Assembly: GCA_943788195.1 (NCBI GenBank) | Contig: CALSPH010000001.1 | Location: forward strand, 1,685,595-1,749,594 | Source of the DNA: an uncultured Bacteroidia bacterium | Lineage (GTDB): Bacteria; Bacteroidota; Bacteroidia; NS11-12g; UBA955 | Reading direction: 5' to 3' | Length of the DNA: 64,000 nt | Shown here: positions 27,821-37,703 of the stretch, in pieces | How the letters are laid out: each line of letters opens with the position of its first letter | Position numbering within the stretch: the first letter of the stretch is position 1 | Notes under the pieces: model-generated | What the model was told of the DNA's origin: nothing | What the model saw: only the letters and a program-made list of their open reading frames with translations | Database searches by the model: none | Made by a program: the position numbers and the translations under genes

Positions 27821-29269
27821 TTAATCTACACGTTTTAAAGCCTCTAGAAAATAATCCCAAAACTTTTGAACGGAACTTATTTGTACCTTTTCATCAGGTG
27901 AATGTGCACCACGAATATTTGGCCCAAAACTCACCATTTCAACGCCTGGATAGTTTGTCCCCAAAATACCGCATTCTAAACCTGCATGACATGCACTTAC
28001 TTTAGGTTCACTCTTAAACATCTCTCGGTATAAATCAGCCATCATGTTCACAATTTTACTGCCATGAACCGGCGCCCATCCTGGGTACGAACCATTGTGC
28101 TTGGTTTCTCCTTTTAAACTCGCAAAGCAAGCGCTTATGGCCTCCGCCAAATCGTTTTTCTCAGAATCTATTGATCCGCGTGTTAGGCACATAATGGAGA
28201 AATCGCCATCTTTTACCAAGACGCGTGCTAAATTATTGGAAGTTTGCACCAATCCCTCTATATCGCTGCTCATTCGGTAAATACCCACTGGGCACGCATA
28301 AATAGCATTTAATAATGCATCTTGAAAACCCTTGTTCATTCCTCTGGGGAATGCAAGTATTATTTTAGAGTCCACAGCTAATTCAGTATCAGTTATCTGG
28401 TATTCTCGCTTGAGTTGTTCAGTTATGTCTTCTAAAATGCCTTCTGCCTGTTCCAGTCCACGGTTATCAATAGCAATTTGCGCATTTGATTCGCGTGGAA
28501 TTGCATTGCGCAGCCCTCCGCCATCGATACCATTGATAATGATAGGTACTTGTTGATTTAGATTCCATAATATTCGGTTGATAAGCTTATTCGAATTACC
28601 TAAACCCTTATGTATCTCCATTCCACTATGCCCACCTTGGAGCCCTTTTACGCTTAGATTGAAACAGGTATATCCAGAAGGAATATCTATTTCTTCATAA
28701 AGACCTTGAGTTGTAACATCTATACCGCCAGCACAGCCAATCGTGATTTCATCGTCATCTTCTGTATCTAAGTTCAGTAAATATTTTGCTTCTAACAACC
28801 CTCCTTTGAGTCCCATAGCTCCGGTCATGCCAGTTTCTTCGTCTATGGTGAACAATGCTTCAATAGGTGGATGAGGAATGTCTGTGGAAGACAAAATAGC
28901 CATAATAGCAGCCACCCCTATTCCATTATCTGCTCCTAAAGTAGTGCCTTTAGCCTTTACCCAATCTTCTTCAATAAACATTTCTATGCCTTGAGCGTCA
29001 AAATCAAAATCAGTGTCATTGTTCTTTTGATGAACCATGTCCAAATGAGATTGAAGCGCAACAATCGGTTTGTTTTCCATCCCTGCACTTGCTGGTTTTT
29101 TAATAATAACATTGCCCACATGATCAACCTTGGTTGGCAATCCCAATGATTCGCCAAATGCCTTTGCAAAAGCAATTACACGTTGCTCTTTTTTGGATGG
29201 TCTAGGAACCGCATTTAAGTCCGCAAAATGATTCCATAACGATTTGGGTTCTAAATTTCTGATACTCAT
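27821..29269 (-). CDS. pepD: Aminoacyl-histidine dipeptidase PepD (M20C)
   Basis: 482-residue di-zinc dipeptidase acting on carnosine-like and other dipeptides in the cytoplasm. Metal-site segments: ALQSHLDMVH (His ligand with following Asp), GTTLGADNGIG (bridging Asp), IDEETGMTGA (catalytic Glu pair) and the C-terminal HAGLECG and GAHSPDE. A lid/dimerisation domain (about 190-370) is inserted as in PepD. No signal peptide. 11 nt downstream of the M2 peptidase gene, so probably cotranscribed. Confidence 0.93.
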   Translation of the reverse strand: MSIRNLEPKSLWNHFADLNAVPRPSKKEQRVIAFAKAFGESLGLPTKVDHVGNVIIKKPASAGMENKPIVALQSHLDMVHQKNNDTDFDFDAQGIEMFIEEDWVKAKGTTLGADNGIGVAAIMAILSSTDIPHPPIEALFTIDEETGMTGAMGLKGGLLEAKYLLNLDTEDDDEITIGCAGGIDVTTQGLYEEIDIPSGYTCFNLSVKGLQGGHSGMEIHKGLGNSNKLINRILWNLNQQVPIIINGIDGGGLRNAIPRESNAQIAIDNRGLEQAEGILEDITEQLKREYQITDTELAVDSKIILAFPRGMNKGFQDALLNAIYACPVGIYRMSSDIEGLVQTSNNLARVLVKDGDFSIMCLTRGSIDSEKNDLAEAISACFASLKGETKHNGSYPGWAPVHGSKIVNMMADLYREMFKSEPKVSACHAGLECGILGTNYPGVEMVSFGPNIRGAHSPDEKVQISSVQKFWDYFLEALKRVD

Positions 29270-29280
29270 GATTTTCTTCT

Positions 29281-31092
29281 TTATATAAATTGTTCTGGCA
29301 AGGTGTGCTTTCTACCTTTGTTTTGTTCCTTCAGCCAAGTCATTAATGGTGAGAAATAGTTCACCATTGCCTTAGCACTCATTTCCTGACCAAGATGCTT
29401 TTTCAAATGGTCTTTCCAATCACAATTGGCTCCATCTTTCATTAATTCTTTAAGAAACTGGCCCGTAGCTTTGCTTCCATAATAATTGGTTTTATGGGGA
29501 TCTTGTTTTAAGATCTTAGTCGCAATATGCTCGTGAAATTGGAACAACAAGATATTGCTCATTGCATAATCGTAATATTGCGCTGGATCATTGTTGATAT
29601 GGGTTTTACTTGCTGCATCACAGTACTCCTCGCCCCGTTCAGCTGGAGGAACAATGCCCTGATATTTTTTCTTTAGCTCCCACCATTTTTTATTGAACTC
29701 GTTAAAAGGCAAGTTCTTGGCATATAAGTTATATTCAAACTCAGTCATTACTCCAGCACCCCATGGAATAAGTACCACGTAGTCCATTGCTTCTTTTAAC
29801 AAGAGCTGCATTTCGTCTACTTGGACATTTTTAGGCATTAAGCCCACCCCTTCTAAAAACGGTGTTTGCATACTTGCCATTCCGATTAATGTCCCCATGG
29901 CCTCATGGTAAGCACGGTTTGCACCTCCTCTCAGAATAATAGGCACTTCAGGCCTAGAATAGGTCTTAAAATAATAAATATGCCCTAGTTCATGCAATAC
30001 AGTGCCCCACCATCGGGTGTTAGGCTCAACGCTCATTAGACTTCTTACATCATTGGCATTATCCATATGCCACGCACTGGCATGGTTGTTTTTACTATAA
30101 TCAGCATCATTGGGTAAAGGATACAAGCTGCTTTTCTCATGAAACGATTTGGGTAGAGCTGGAAAACCCATGCTCATCCAAAACTTTTCTCCTTTAGAAA
30201 CCACCCATTCTGCTCCTTTTGTTTGAAGGGTACTATCAAGATTCACCCCTTTGGTATCAATTAGCCCACTCCATTCTTGGCCCCAACGATTCGGGAGCCA
30301 ATGGGCAGGTAGATATTCGGGTACCTCTTGAGCATATTTTTCAGCCAACATATAGCGTGTCCATGTATGCAATTCACGATATAAAGGCCAAATCTCTTTA
30401 TTCATTGATCGGCATACCGAAAGTAAGTCGTCCGAACTATAGCCATAATCAGAAACTTGATAGTGGAAATAGTCTTTATATTCCAATGCCTGAACGGTAT
30501 TGTTGCGTAAATCTCTAAGATTAGCTAAACCTGCTTTGAGTCCTTTGCCCACTTCCTTACTTGCCTTCCAAGCATTCAATCGTTCATCCAAGTCATTAGA
30601 AGAGCTCAAAATTTCATCAATTTCATTGGTGCTTACTTTTTTCCCATTGAGCATATATGCAAACCCGAACAAATTGGAAGTTTGCTCATTTTCTGCCTTG
30701 ATTTTTTGTTCAACAATATCAGATACCGTTGCTGGACTACTTGCTGCACCGTATAAAATGGCCTTAAGCTGCCTTACCTGCACATCTGAGAGTTTCTCTT
30801 TTTCAGCTAAATAACGCTTCGCCATAGATATATTAAAGGCAGATCCTGTAAAAGCTACCAAGGCTTTCTCAGCTTCGGCAGCATTTTGTTCTGTTACCGT
30901 ATCCCCTTCTTTGATATATGTATTTAACCTCCATGATGCTTCTGTTGATGGAATCATTAATTGCTGAAATGTATCATTATACCCTTTTAAATAGGCATTC
31001 GCTTCAGCATTTAATAAATCAGAATTGTTTTTATTATAATTGTTACAAGAGGCAACAATGAGTAGCATTAATGCGAGAACTAATTTATTCAT
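29281..31092 (-). CDS. M2-family peptidyl-dipeptidase lipoprotein (ACE-like)
   Basis: 603 residues. A lipoprotein signal, LMLLIVASC, puts the lipobox Cys at 16, then a short Asn-rich linker. The zinc site is HELGH (367-371), and the third ligand is the Glu of AYHEAMG (Glu397). The spacing and the GANRAYHEAMG context are those of peptidase family M2, homologous to angiotensin-converting enzyme. Removes dipeptides from peptide C-termini in the periplasm or at the surface. With PepD downstream it forms a plausible peptide-to-amino-acid utilisation pair. Confidence 0.92.
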   Translation of the reverse strand: MNKLVLALMLLIVASCNNYNKNNSDLLNAEANAYLKGYNDTFQQLMIPSTEASWRLNTYIKEGDTVTEQNAAEAEKALVAFTGSAFNISMAKRYLAEKEKLSDVQVRQLKAILYGAASSPATVSDIVEQKIKAENEQTSNLFGFAYMLNGKKVSTNEIDEILSSSNDLDERLNAWKASKEVGKGLKAGLANLRDLRNNTVQALEYKDYFHYQVSDYGYSSDDLLSVCRSMNKEIWPLYRELHTWTRYMLAEKYAQEVPEYLPAHWLPNRWGQEWSGLIDTKGVNLDSTLQTKGAEWVVSKGEKFWMSMGFPALPKSFHEKSSLYPLPNDADYSKNNHASAWHMDNANDVRSLMSVEPNTRWWGTVLHELGHIYYFKTYSRPEVPIILRGGANRAYHEAMGTLIGMASMQTPFLEGVGLMPKNVQVDEMQLLLKEAMDYVVLIPWGAGVMTEFEYNLYAKNLPFNEFNKKWWELKKKYQGIVPPAERGEEYCDAASKTHINNDPAQYYDYAMSNILLFQFHEHIATKILKQDPHKTNYYGSKATGQFLKELMKDGANCDWKDHLKKHLGQEMSAKAMVNYFSPLMTWLKEQNKGRKHTLPEQFI

Positions 31093-31132
31093 TTCTCAAA
31101 AGTACTTAATTTTGACTTCTAAGCGGATAGTT

Positions 31133-32251
31133 CTATTGAAAAATTGCAGCTTTTACAATTAGCGCATTGGTACGATTCTCAAAAGGCGTTAATGAGGCTA
31201 CACGTCTTTCAATTTCATTGGTCAACAATTCAATTTCCATTAACTCATTAATTTGATGAATCATGTTTTCAGCATTATCCGCAATATAACAAAGCCCTTC
31301 TAAGCCCGTGTCTTCAACCATCGGAGAGTTAACCAAGCAGTGCCTTCCTTTGAATAGCGCATTGAGCAACTTCAGCTTGATTCCTGTTTTTTGAAATGTA
31401 GGCAACACATTCACTTGTGCATTTTGAATCAAACCAATAATTTCTTTGCTCGAAATATTTTCTGATAGTTGCACATCGTTTTCAGCACATAATTTGCGCA
31501 AATGCTCACTGGCATTATTTCCAGCAATAATGCATTTCGCATTAACGTTTGAAAACACTTCATTCACAAGATACTCGGCTGCGTGATTATTTTCACCTAC
31601 TCCTAAATTACCATGATATAGCACATAATCTCCCTTACCTGGCAGCACATCTACCACTTCTGACTCGTGAAATGCTGAAGCTGCTATGGTATTTGGATTA
31701 ATTTTAGCGAAATGAGCTTGGTCAAATTGCGATATGGCCAATACGCCTGCTGCATCTTTTAGAATAATCTCATAAGCTGCAAGTTTTGCACTTTCTATAC
31801 GAAAGAATCTGCGTTTAAATATACTGCGCTCTACCGACTCCAATCGTTTATAGTACTCATGCTCAATATTATGAGTTCTAACAAAGCAGCGTGAATTATC
31901 AATACGCTCATCCACTAATGGATATGAGGTGTGCAGACCTTCTAGTAGAATTGGGTGATTGTCTTTAGCTAGATTTGCAATAAGCTGTTTATGAATCCTT
32001 GATTTTACAATATATGGAACGGATGAGATAAATGGGTTGATGTAACGTTTTCTCCTATAATAATGCACTTTGCTACAATACCTTTCCAACTCAATAGCTT
32101 TTGCCCTGCCATATTCAAAGCAATGCAATTCAATTTCAATACCCAGCTGATGTAGATGTTTGCATTTATAATACACATCGATTACACCTCCATAATTGGG
32201 TGGAAATGGCACATCAAATGAGACAATATGTAATTTAAATGTATTGCTCAT
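31133..32251 (-). CDS. Glycosyltransferase, GT-B fold (GT4-like)
   Basis: About 372 residues from the ATG at 32251 (MSNTFKLHIVSFDVPFPPNY); the in-frame TTG at 32260 is less likely. The N-terminal Rossmann domain carries PFPPNYGGVIDVYYK, the glycine-rich loop typical of family 4 enzymes, and the C-terminal domain contains YHGNLGVGENNHAAEYLV and a weakly conserved nucleotide-sugar region (LNALFKGRHCLVNS). Acceptor and donor are unknown; cell-surface glycan synthesis is likely. Overlaps the preceding glycosyltransferase by 17 nt; last gene of the lolD-recQ operon. Confidence 0.82.
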   Translation of the reverse strand: MSNTFKLHIVSFDVPFPPNYGGVIDVYYKCKHLHQLGIEIELHCFEYGRAKAIELERYCSKVHYYRRKRYINPFISSVPYIVKSRIHKQLIANLAKDNHPILLEGLHTSYPLVDERIDNSRCFVRTHNIEHEYYKRLESVERSIFKRRFFRIESAKLAAYEIILKDAAGVLAISQFDQAHFAKINPNTIAASAFHESEVVDVLPGKGDYVLYHGNLGVGENNHAAEYLVNEVFSNVNAKCIIAGNNASEHLRKLCAENDVQLSENISSKEIIGLIQNAQVNVLPTFQKTGIKLKLLNALFKGRHCLVNSPMVEDTGLEGLCYIADNAENMIHQINELMEIELLTNEIERRVASLTPFENRTNALIVKAAIFQ

Positions 32252-33320
32252 AAATTTCAATTAGCTCCTCTTCCACTTTTTCCCAGATAAATCGTTTTTT
32301 TAATTGTAGAATATTACCGTAAAGTTCTTGATATTTCACTCCATCATCAAGTAATTTTTTAATTTTTTTCGTTAAATCTAACATTTCAGTTTTAGTCTCG
32401 AGCGCAAATTGCAGTGGCGTATTAATGCGTGTTAATTCTTTTGAATTCGATATAATCTGAGGGATTTCAGACTGGATATAATCAAATGTTTTATTAGGAA
32501 GTGCGCCATTATAACTTGCTGATGTGTTATCCAAAACATTGTAGCCAATCCTTGCCTCACAAGTTAATGCGTGCAAGTCTCGTGGGATAATACCACCCAT
32601 AAACTCAATGTGATTAAAGTTTTTATATTGGCTTTTCAACTTTTCCAACAAATCCCCCTCACCGCATAATCGCAGTGTGAACTTTTCTTTGGCACAAACT
32701 GCTAATAATATCTCGAGACATCTTCCCTCATTGATTGCTCCTTGGTAAATAATATCTACTTTCTTGTCTTGTTTAGTAACAGGAGACTCAGATTTAGGAT
32801 AATTGGGGATGATCTGTAGCTCAAATGCTGAAATTCTATCATAGTATGTTTTTAAAGTTTCAGATACCGTGTAAGCGGATCTCACGGTTTTAAAACCCTT
32901 TCTCTCAGCCCATTTCCAAACTAAACGTTTAACTGGTTTGCCTTTTAGCTCGGGCACTTCGGTAAACCACTCATGTGAATCGTGAATATGAATAGCTTCC
33001 ATTGTTTTAGCAATTTTTGACGCAGCCAAGATGGTATCACTATCAACGCTTGATATAATATCCACTTTTGCTAACCTTTGAACATATTCAATTTGCCGTT
33101 TCATAAGCATGAAATAAAACAACGGCCCGTGATAATAGCTTAATTCCAGTAATTGCAGTTTATAAGGGGTTTGTTGAGCTTCACCCTGGATGTTCAGTTT
33201 TCGACCCACTACTAGGACATGATGCCCTCTATTGTGCAATGTAAGACAAATGCGCCTCATTCGCTGATCAGTGCTGTGATCATTCGAAACTAAAAATACT
33301 ATTTCGAGCTTTCTTTCCAA
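32235..33320 (-). CDS. Glycosyltransferase, GT-B fold (group 1-like)
   Basis: 361 residues. Begins with MERKLEIVFLVSNDHSTD on a TTG codon at 33320, inside the recQ 3' end (22-nt overlap). N-terminal Rossmann domain with STDQRMRRICLTLHNRGH; C-terminal domain with IIYQGAINEGRCLEILL and LRLCGEGDLLEKLK, the phosphate/sugar nucleotide region of GT-B enzymes. Specific reaction not predictable. It overlaps both neighbours, a sign of strong translational coupling. Confidence 0.82.
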   Translation of the reverse strand: MERKLEIVFLVSNDHSTDQRMRRICLTLHNRGHHVLVVGRKLNIQGEAQQTPYKLQLLELSYYHGPLFYFMLMKRQIEYVQRLAKVDIISSVDSDTILAASKIAKTMEAIHIHDSHEWFTEVPELKGKPVKRLVWKWAERKGFKTVRSAYTVSETLKTYYDRISAFELQIIPNYPKSESPVTKQDKKVDIIYQGAINEGRCLEILLAVCAKEKFTLRLCGEGDLLEKLKSQYKNFNHIEFMGGIIPRDLHALTCEARIGYNVLDNTSASYNGALPNKTFDYIQSEIPQIISNSKELTRINTPLQFALETKTEMLDLTKKIKKLLDDGVKYQELYGNILQLKKRFIWEKVEEELIEIYEQYI

Positions 33321-35206
33321 TGAATCTTCCCTTTATCTCTATATACTATTTTGCGTTCAATCAATTCTTGCAATACTAAGGTATGCAGTGGTTTATTCTT
33401 TAATTCCAACAACAGGTTTTCTCTATTGTTGTCCATATCAACCAAATTTTTAAGCTCCAGTGAGATTTTACTAAACTCATGCTCAAATGTCCTTGATTTT
33501 TTAAGCTTTTTGCAATGATCGCAAACACCACAAGGAATATCTTGATGAACACCAAAATAAGATGATATCATCTGATTGCGACAACTATGATCATCTTCAA
33601 TATATTCTATCATACCTTCATAACCCATCTTTTTCTGCCCTTCAAGCATTTTTAATTTGGCTTGATCTGGTATGAAATTCCGAATGCGGTCTTTTAGGAA
33701 TAAAATGGTATTCTCATTCTCATAGGCTTGATAGGTAATTAGCTGAAGGTCATTTAATCGAACAAGATACTGCTTGACAACGCGTTCTGGAAGTGAAGCT
33801 TCTTTGGCAATAAAGCCTTCATCTATTCGGGTTAACCCATTATACACCCCGGCATATTTCCGAACGATGATCTGTGTAATTCGTTTCAATGGCTCATTAT
33901 CCTTTTCAAATCCCTCCATTCCCAATTGGTCAGTTAATATTTGAATAGAAGAAGTTGACTTAAAGTCTTTGCTGAAAGATATAATTTCATGCATACGCAA
34001 TAAACTCAATGCAGTGTGCCAAATATTCGTTGAATAAGGCGATCGGTCAACAAGCTTTTTCGGACTAAATGAGTAGGACAAACCCTCCCCAACTCCTTCG
34101 CCTATCTGAAAGTAACTGTACAGGTCATCGTATACTTTTACCAATTCATCAGACTTAATCTGCTGATTCAAGTATCGTTTTTGTAAACGAATGATTTGCT
34201 CTGAATTATAGAGCAGTCCCGCATATGATCTTTTACCGTCTCTGCCTGCTCTGCCTGCTTCTTGATAGTAATAAGCTAAGTTTTCTGGAGGTTCAGCATG
34301 TAAGACAAAGCGTACATCTGGTTTGTCAACTCCCATTCCAAATGCACTCGTGCAAACCATAATGCGAATTTCATCAGACATCCACATTTTCTGCCTTAAG
34401 CTACGTTCCTTTATATCCAATCCAGCATGATAGTAATCCGCATTCAAGTCATTAAATTTGAGCAATTCAGATAACTCTACACACGCTTTTCTGCTCCTCG
34501 TGTAAATCAATCCCGAACCTTCAATTTTCTTGCAAAGCTCAAGCAGCTTAGCATGAATACTTTCTTCATTAAGCACTGCATAACGTAAATTTCTACGGCT
34601 GAGCGAGACCCTTTTTACCTTCGTATGATTAAGGCCCAATTCATTCTTAATGTCCTTTATTACAAGATCAGTTGCGCTGGCAGTTAAAGCGATGCAAAAA
34701 ATGTCTGGAAACTTATTAAGTACTTCCCCTATCTTACGATAGGCAGGCCTAAAATCAAATCCCCACATTGATATGCAATGCGCTTCATCAATAGCAATTT
34801 GGGCAATGTTCAATGATTCTAAAATTGAAATAAAGTGCTCTGACAATAGTTTTTCAGGTGAAACATAAACGAATAGATATTTTCCATTGATGATATTGTC
34901 AATTTCAACAAAGTACTCCTTTTGCGTAAGCCTAGAATGAAGCGCAATAGCTGAAATCCCTTTACTTCTTAGCGAATCAACTTGATCATCAATCAACGAT
35001 ATGAGTGGCGAAACCACTAAAGTCATTCCTTCAATTATAAGTCCAGGCACTTGATAGCAAAGCGACTTTCCACCGCCTGTTGGCAATATGCCAATCGCTG
35101 ATTTGCTGTGCAACAATTCTTTTATTACAGCTTCTTGAGCTGGACGAAAACTATCAAAACCCCAATATTCTTGAAGCGTTGGTATAGCTTTATTCCATAA
35201 ATCCAT
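33299..35206 (-). CDS. recQ: ATP-dependent DNA helicase, RecQ family
   Basis: 635 residues, 3'-5' DNA helicase for recombination and replication-fork repair. Helicase domain: Walker A LPTGGGKS (Lys47), DEAH box (140-143), then ALTASAT and the second RecA-like domain ending in QEAGRAGRDG. The RecQ C-terminal zinc domain is visible as CRNQMISSYF followed by CGVCDHCKK, giving four Cys ligands. No clear HRDC domain, and the C-terminal tail is short; such HRDC-less RecQs are common in Bacteroidota. Overlaps lolD by 1 nt. Confidence 0.93.
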   Translation of the reverse strand: MDLWNKAIPTLQEYWGFDSFRPAQEAVIKELLHSKSAIGILPTGGGKSLCYQVPGLIIEGMTLVVSPLISLIDDQVDSLRSKGISAIALHSRLTQKEYFVEIDNIINGKYLFVYVSPEKLLSEHFISILESLNIAQIAIDEAHCISMWGFDFRPAYRKIGEVLNKFPDIFCIALTASATDLVIKDIKNELGLNHTKVKRVSLSRRNLRYAVLNEESIHAKLLELCKKIEGSGLIYTRSRKACVELSELLKFNDLNADYYHAGLDIKERSLRQKMWMSDEIRIMVCTSAFGMGVDKPDVRFVLHAEPPENLAYYYQEAGRAGRDGKRSYAGLLYNSEQIIRLQKRYLNQQIKSDELVKVYDDLYSYFQIGEGVGEGLSYSFSPKKLVDRSPYSTNIWHTALSLLRMHEIISFSKDFKSTSSIQILTDQLGMEGFEKDNEPLKRITQIIVRKYAGVYNGLTRIDEGFIAKEASLPERVVKQYLVRLNDLQLITYQAYENENTILFLKDRIRNFIPDQAKLKMLEGQKKMGYEGMIEYIEDDHSCRNQMISSYFGVHQDIPCGVCDHCKKLKKSRTFEHEFSKISLELKNLVDMDNNRENLLLELKNKPLHTLVLQELIERKIVYRDKGKIHWKESSK

Positions 35207-35862
35207 TATGACTTAGAAATTAAACCGTCCTGCATATTCAAACATCGATCCGCCATATTAGCCAACTCTTGATTGTGCGTAACAATCACAAAGCTTGTAT
35301 CTAGCTTCTCCTTCAGGTCGATAAACAACTCATATAATTCCAATGCGTTTTTTGAATCTAGATTCCCTGTGGGTTCATCTGCAAATACCACCTGTGGCCC
35401 GTTTATTAATGCTCGAGCAACGGAAACGCGTTGTTGCTCGCCTCCAGACAAAGCATTGGGCTTATGATTCATTCGGTTTTCTAAACCCAATATAGTTAGT
35501 ATATTTTTGGCGCTATCTGTGGCATTCTTTTTAGATTCCTTTGCTATTAAGGCGGGTAGCATAACATTTTCAATTGCGGTAAACTCTGGTAATAAATGAT
35601 GGAATTGAAAAACAAACCCCATTTTCCGGTTTCGATATGCCGCTAATTCGGAGGTGCTTAAAGTGCTGATATCCTTTCCTTCAAACATTATTGACCCAGT
35701 ATCAGCTTGATCTAATGTTCCTAAAATATGCAGTAAAGTAGATTTTCCGGCACCTGAATCGCCTGTTATGCTAACAATTTCATTGGATTTTATCTGAATA
35801 TCGATGCCATTTAACACATTTAGTTTACCATATTTCTTCTTTAATCCACTGGCTACAAGCAT
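35206..35862 (-). CDS. lolD: Lipoprotein-release-type ABC transporter ATPase (LolD family)
   Basis: 218 residues, one nucleotide-binding domain. Walker A GDSGAGKST (34-42), Q-loop in FVFQFHHLLPEFTA (typical LolD/MacB), signature LSGGEQQRV, Walker B VVFADEPTGNLD and switch His in VIVTHNQ. The LolD group powers transfer of outer-membrane lipoproteins from the inner membrane; the membrane partners LolC/E are not in this window. First gene of an operon whose downstream members are recQ and two glycosyltransferases. Confidence 0.9.
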   Translation of the reverse strand: MLVASGLKKKYGKLNVLNGIDIQIKSNEIVSITGDSGAGKSTLLHILGTLDQADTGSIMFEGKDISTLSTSELAAYRNRKMGFVFQFHHLLPEFTAIENVMLPALIAKESKKNATDSAKNILTILGLENRMNHKPNALSGGEQQRVSVARALINGPQVVFADEPTGNLDSKNALELYELFIDLKEKLDTSFVIVTHNQELANMADRCLNMQDGLISKS

Positions 35863-35930
35863 TGCACAAATTTATTCTTATTCTGTTAATATATTCAGCT
35901 TTAAATATTTTTTCAGTCTAAAAAAGCAAA

Positions 35931-35938
35931 TAACTTTG
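35931..35938 (+). promoter_or_regulatory. -7 promoter element of sucC
   Basis: TAACTTTG (continuing GCG) is a full match to the TAnnTTTG -7 consensus. It predicts transcription starting about 15 nt before the sucC ATG at 35959. The -33 element is weak: a T-rich stretch near 35910. Confidence 0.6.
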
Positions 35939-35958
35939 CGCCACGTAAAACTAGATTC

Positions 35959-37149
35959 ATGAACATACACGAATATCAAGGAAAAGAAATTCTTAAGTCG
36001 TTTGGAGTTAAAATTCAAGAAGGCATTGTGGCAAATACACCTGCAGAGGCCGTTGCTGCTGCTAAAAAACTACAAGAAGATACCGGAACCGACTGGGTTG
36101 TAATAAAAGCACAGATTCATGCCGGTGGCAGAGGAAAAGGTGGTGGCGTAAAACTTGCCAAGAATTTAGAAGAGGTTGAGCAACGTGCCACGGATATCAT
36201 TGGCATGCAGTTAATTACACCTCAAACAGGAGCTGAAGGTAAAAAAGTGAGTAAGGTTTTGGTTGCTCAAGATGTATACTACCCTGGAGCAAATGAACCC
36301 AAGGAGTATTATATGGGCGTTTTGTTGGATAGAACAAAGCAACAGAATGTTATCATGTATACTACTGAAGGCGGTATGGATATAGAAGAAGTTGCAGAGA
36401 CACACCCTGAAAAAATTCACAAAGAGTGGATTGATCCTGCCATTGGATTGCAAGGGTTCCAAATGCGTAAAATTGCGTTTAACCTAGGATTGTCTGGTGT
36501 TGCTTTTAAGGAAATGTGCAAGTTTGTTAAAAGCTTATATGCCGCTTACATCGGATCCGATGCAGATATGTTCGAGATTAACCCAGTCCTAAAATCCAGT
36601 GACGATCAAATCATCGCGGTTGATGCAAAGGTTAATATTGATGACAATGCCTTATATCGACATAAAGATTACGCGGCAATGCGAGACGAATCTGAAGAAG
36701 ACCCTACAGAGGTAGAAGCCAAAAAGCATAATTTAAATTATGTAAAATTGGATGGTAATGTGGGCTGCATGGTAAATGGTGCAGGATTAGCTATGGCAAC
36801 CATGGATATTATTAAATTAAGTGGTGGTGACCCGGCTAACTTCCTTGACGTAGGCGGGTCTGCTAATGCCGAAACGGTTGAAGCAGGATTTAGACTTATC
36901 TTGAAAGACCCTAATGTAAAAGCTATATTAATCAACATATTTGGTGGTATTGTGCGTTGCGACCGCGTTGCGCAAGGCGTAGTGGATGCATACAAGGCAT
37001 TGGGCACTATCCCAGTTCCCGTAATCGTAAGATTACAAGGTACAAATGCTACAGAAGCGAAAGAATTAATGGACAAGTCAGGTTTAGAAGTGACCTCTGT
37101 TATCCTGCTAAAAGAAGCCGCAGAAGCGGTAGAAAAAGCTGTCTCTTAG
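35959..37149 (+). CDS. sucC: Succinyl-CoA synthetase (ADP-forming) beta subunit
   Basis: TCA-cycle enzyme subunit that binds nucleotide and succinate; the alpha subunit SucD is elsewhere. 396 residues. N-terminus MNIHEYQGKEILKSFGV, ATP-grasp region KAQIHAGGRGKGGGVKLA (about 50-67), EINPV with the metal-binding site near 212, and C-terminal FGGIVRCDRVAQGV are all canonical. Monocistronic, followed by mscL with its own promoter. Confidence 0.97.
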   Translation: MNIHEYQGKEILKSFGVKIQEGIVANTPAEAVAAAKKLQEDTGTDWVVIKAQIHAGGRGKGGGVKLAKNLEEVEQRATDIIGMQLITPQTGAEGKKVSKVLVAQDVYYPGANEPKEYYMGVLLDRTKQQNVIMYTTEGGMDIEEVAETHPEKIHKEWIDPAIGLQGFQMRKIAFNLGLSGVAFKEMCKFVKSLYAAYIGSDADMFEINPVLKSSDDQIIAVDAKVNIDDNALYRHKDYAAMRDESEEDPTEVEAKKHNLNYVKLDGNVGCMVNGAGLAMATMDIIKLSGGDPANFLDVGGSANAETVEAGFRLILKDPNVKAILINIFGGIVRCDRVAQGVVDAYKALGTIPVPVIVRLQGTNATEAKELMDKSGLEVTSVILLKEAAEAVEKAVS

Positions 37150-37189
37150 GTTTTTATAAGTCCAATGTACTTGTTGGCATAAAAATTTT

Positions 37190-37197
37190 TAACTTTG
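37190..37197 (+). promoter_or_regulatory. -7 promoter element of mscL
   Basis: TAACTTTG matches the Bacteroidota -7 consensus, with TTG at 37171-37173 as a possible -33 element. Start codon of mscL 23 nt further on, giving a short leader. Confidence 0.5.
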
Positions 37198-37219
37198 GTA
37201 TGAACCAAAATTAAAAAAA

Positions 37220-37619
37220 ATGTTAAAAGAATTTAAAAATTTCATCATGACAGGAAATGTCATCGATTTTGCCGTAGCAGTAATCATGGCTGGGGCCATT
37301 GGGTTAGTTGATTAACGGTTTTGTTAATGACATCATTATGCCTGTAATCGGCCACTTTGCGGGAGGTTTAAATTTCGCAGATATGGTTAAGGAATTAGAT
37401 CCTGCCGTTCTAAATGCAGATGGTAGTGTTGCAACACCAGCCAATGTAATTAGTTATGGTAAATGGATTAACACTATTATCAACTTAGTTATTGTTGGAT
37501 TTGTAATGTTTATGCTTTTAAAGGCCTACAACAAAACGAAGAAACCAGTAGTTGAAGAAGCTGCTGGCCCATCAGAACTTGATTTATTAACTGAAATCAG
37601 AGACGCCCTTAAAAAATAA
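37220..37619 (+). pseudogene. mscL: Large-conductance mechanosensitive channel MscL, one frameshift
   Basis: Osmotic safety valve of the inner membrane. The first frame reads MLKEFKNFIMTGNVIDFAVA and MAGAIGLV, then runs into a stop; moving one base at about 37312 restores INGFVNDIIMPVIGHFAGG and the rest to the stop at 37619. Both halves align with the normal MscL order (TM1, the NDIIMP loop, TM2 at INTIINLVIVGFVMFMLL, charged C-terminal helix). A single extra G in GTTGATTAAC explains the break. Reconstructed length about 132 residues, normal for MscL. It lies at the left edge of a stretch in which every gene is frameshifted, so a sequence error is more likely than real loss. Confidence 0.88.
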
Positions 37620-37636
37620 GAACAACAACTATTTAG

Positions 37637-37672
37637 AAAATGTGCCATACTGAAGAGTTTGGCACATTTTTT
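37637..37672 (+). terminator. Terminator after mscL
   Basis: Arms AAATGTGCCA and TGGCACATTT with a loop of about 12 nt and a following T-run, 18 nt after the mscL stop. Confidence 0.8.
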
Positions 37673-37703
37673 ATTATAGAAGTATTATAAAATCAAAAAC
37701 AAT

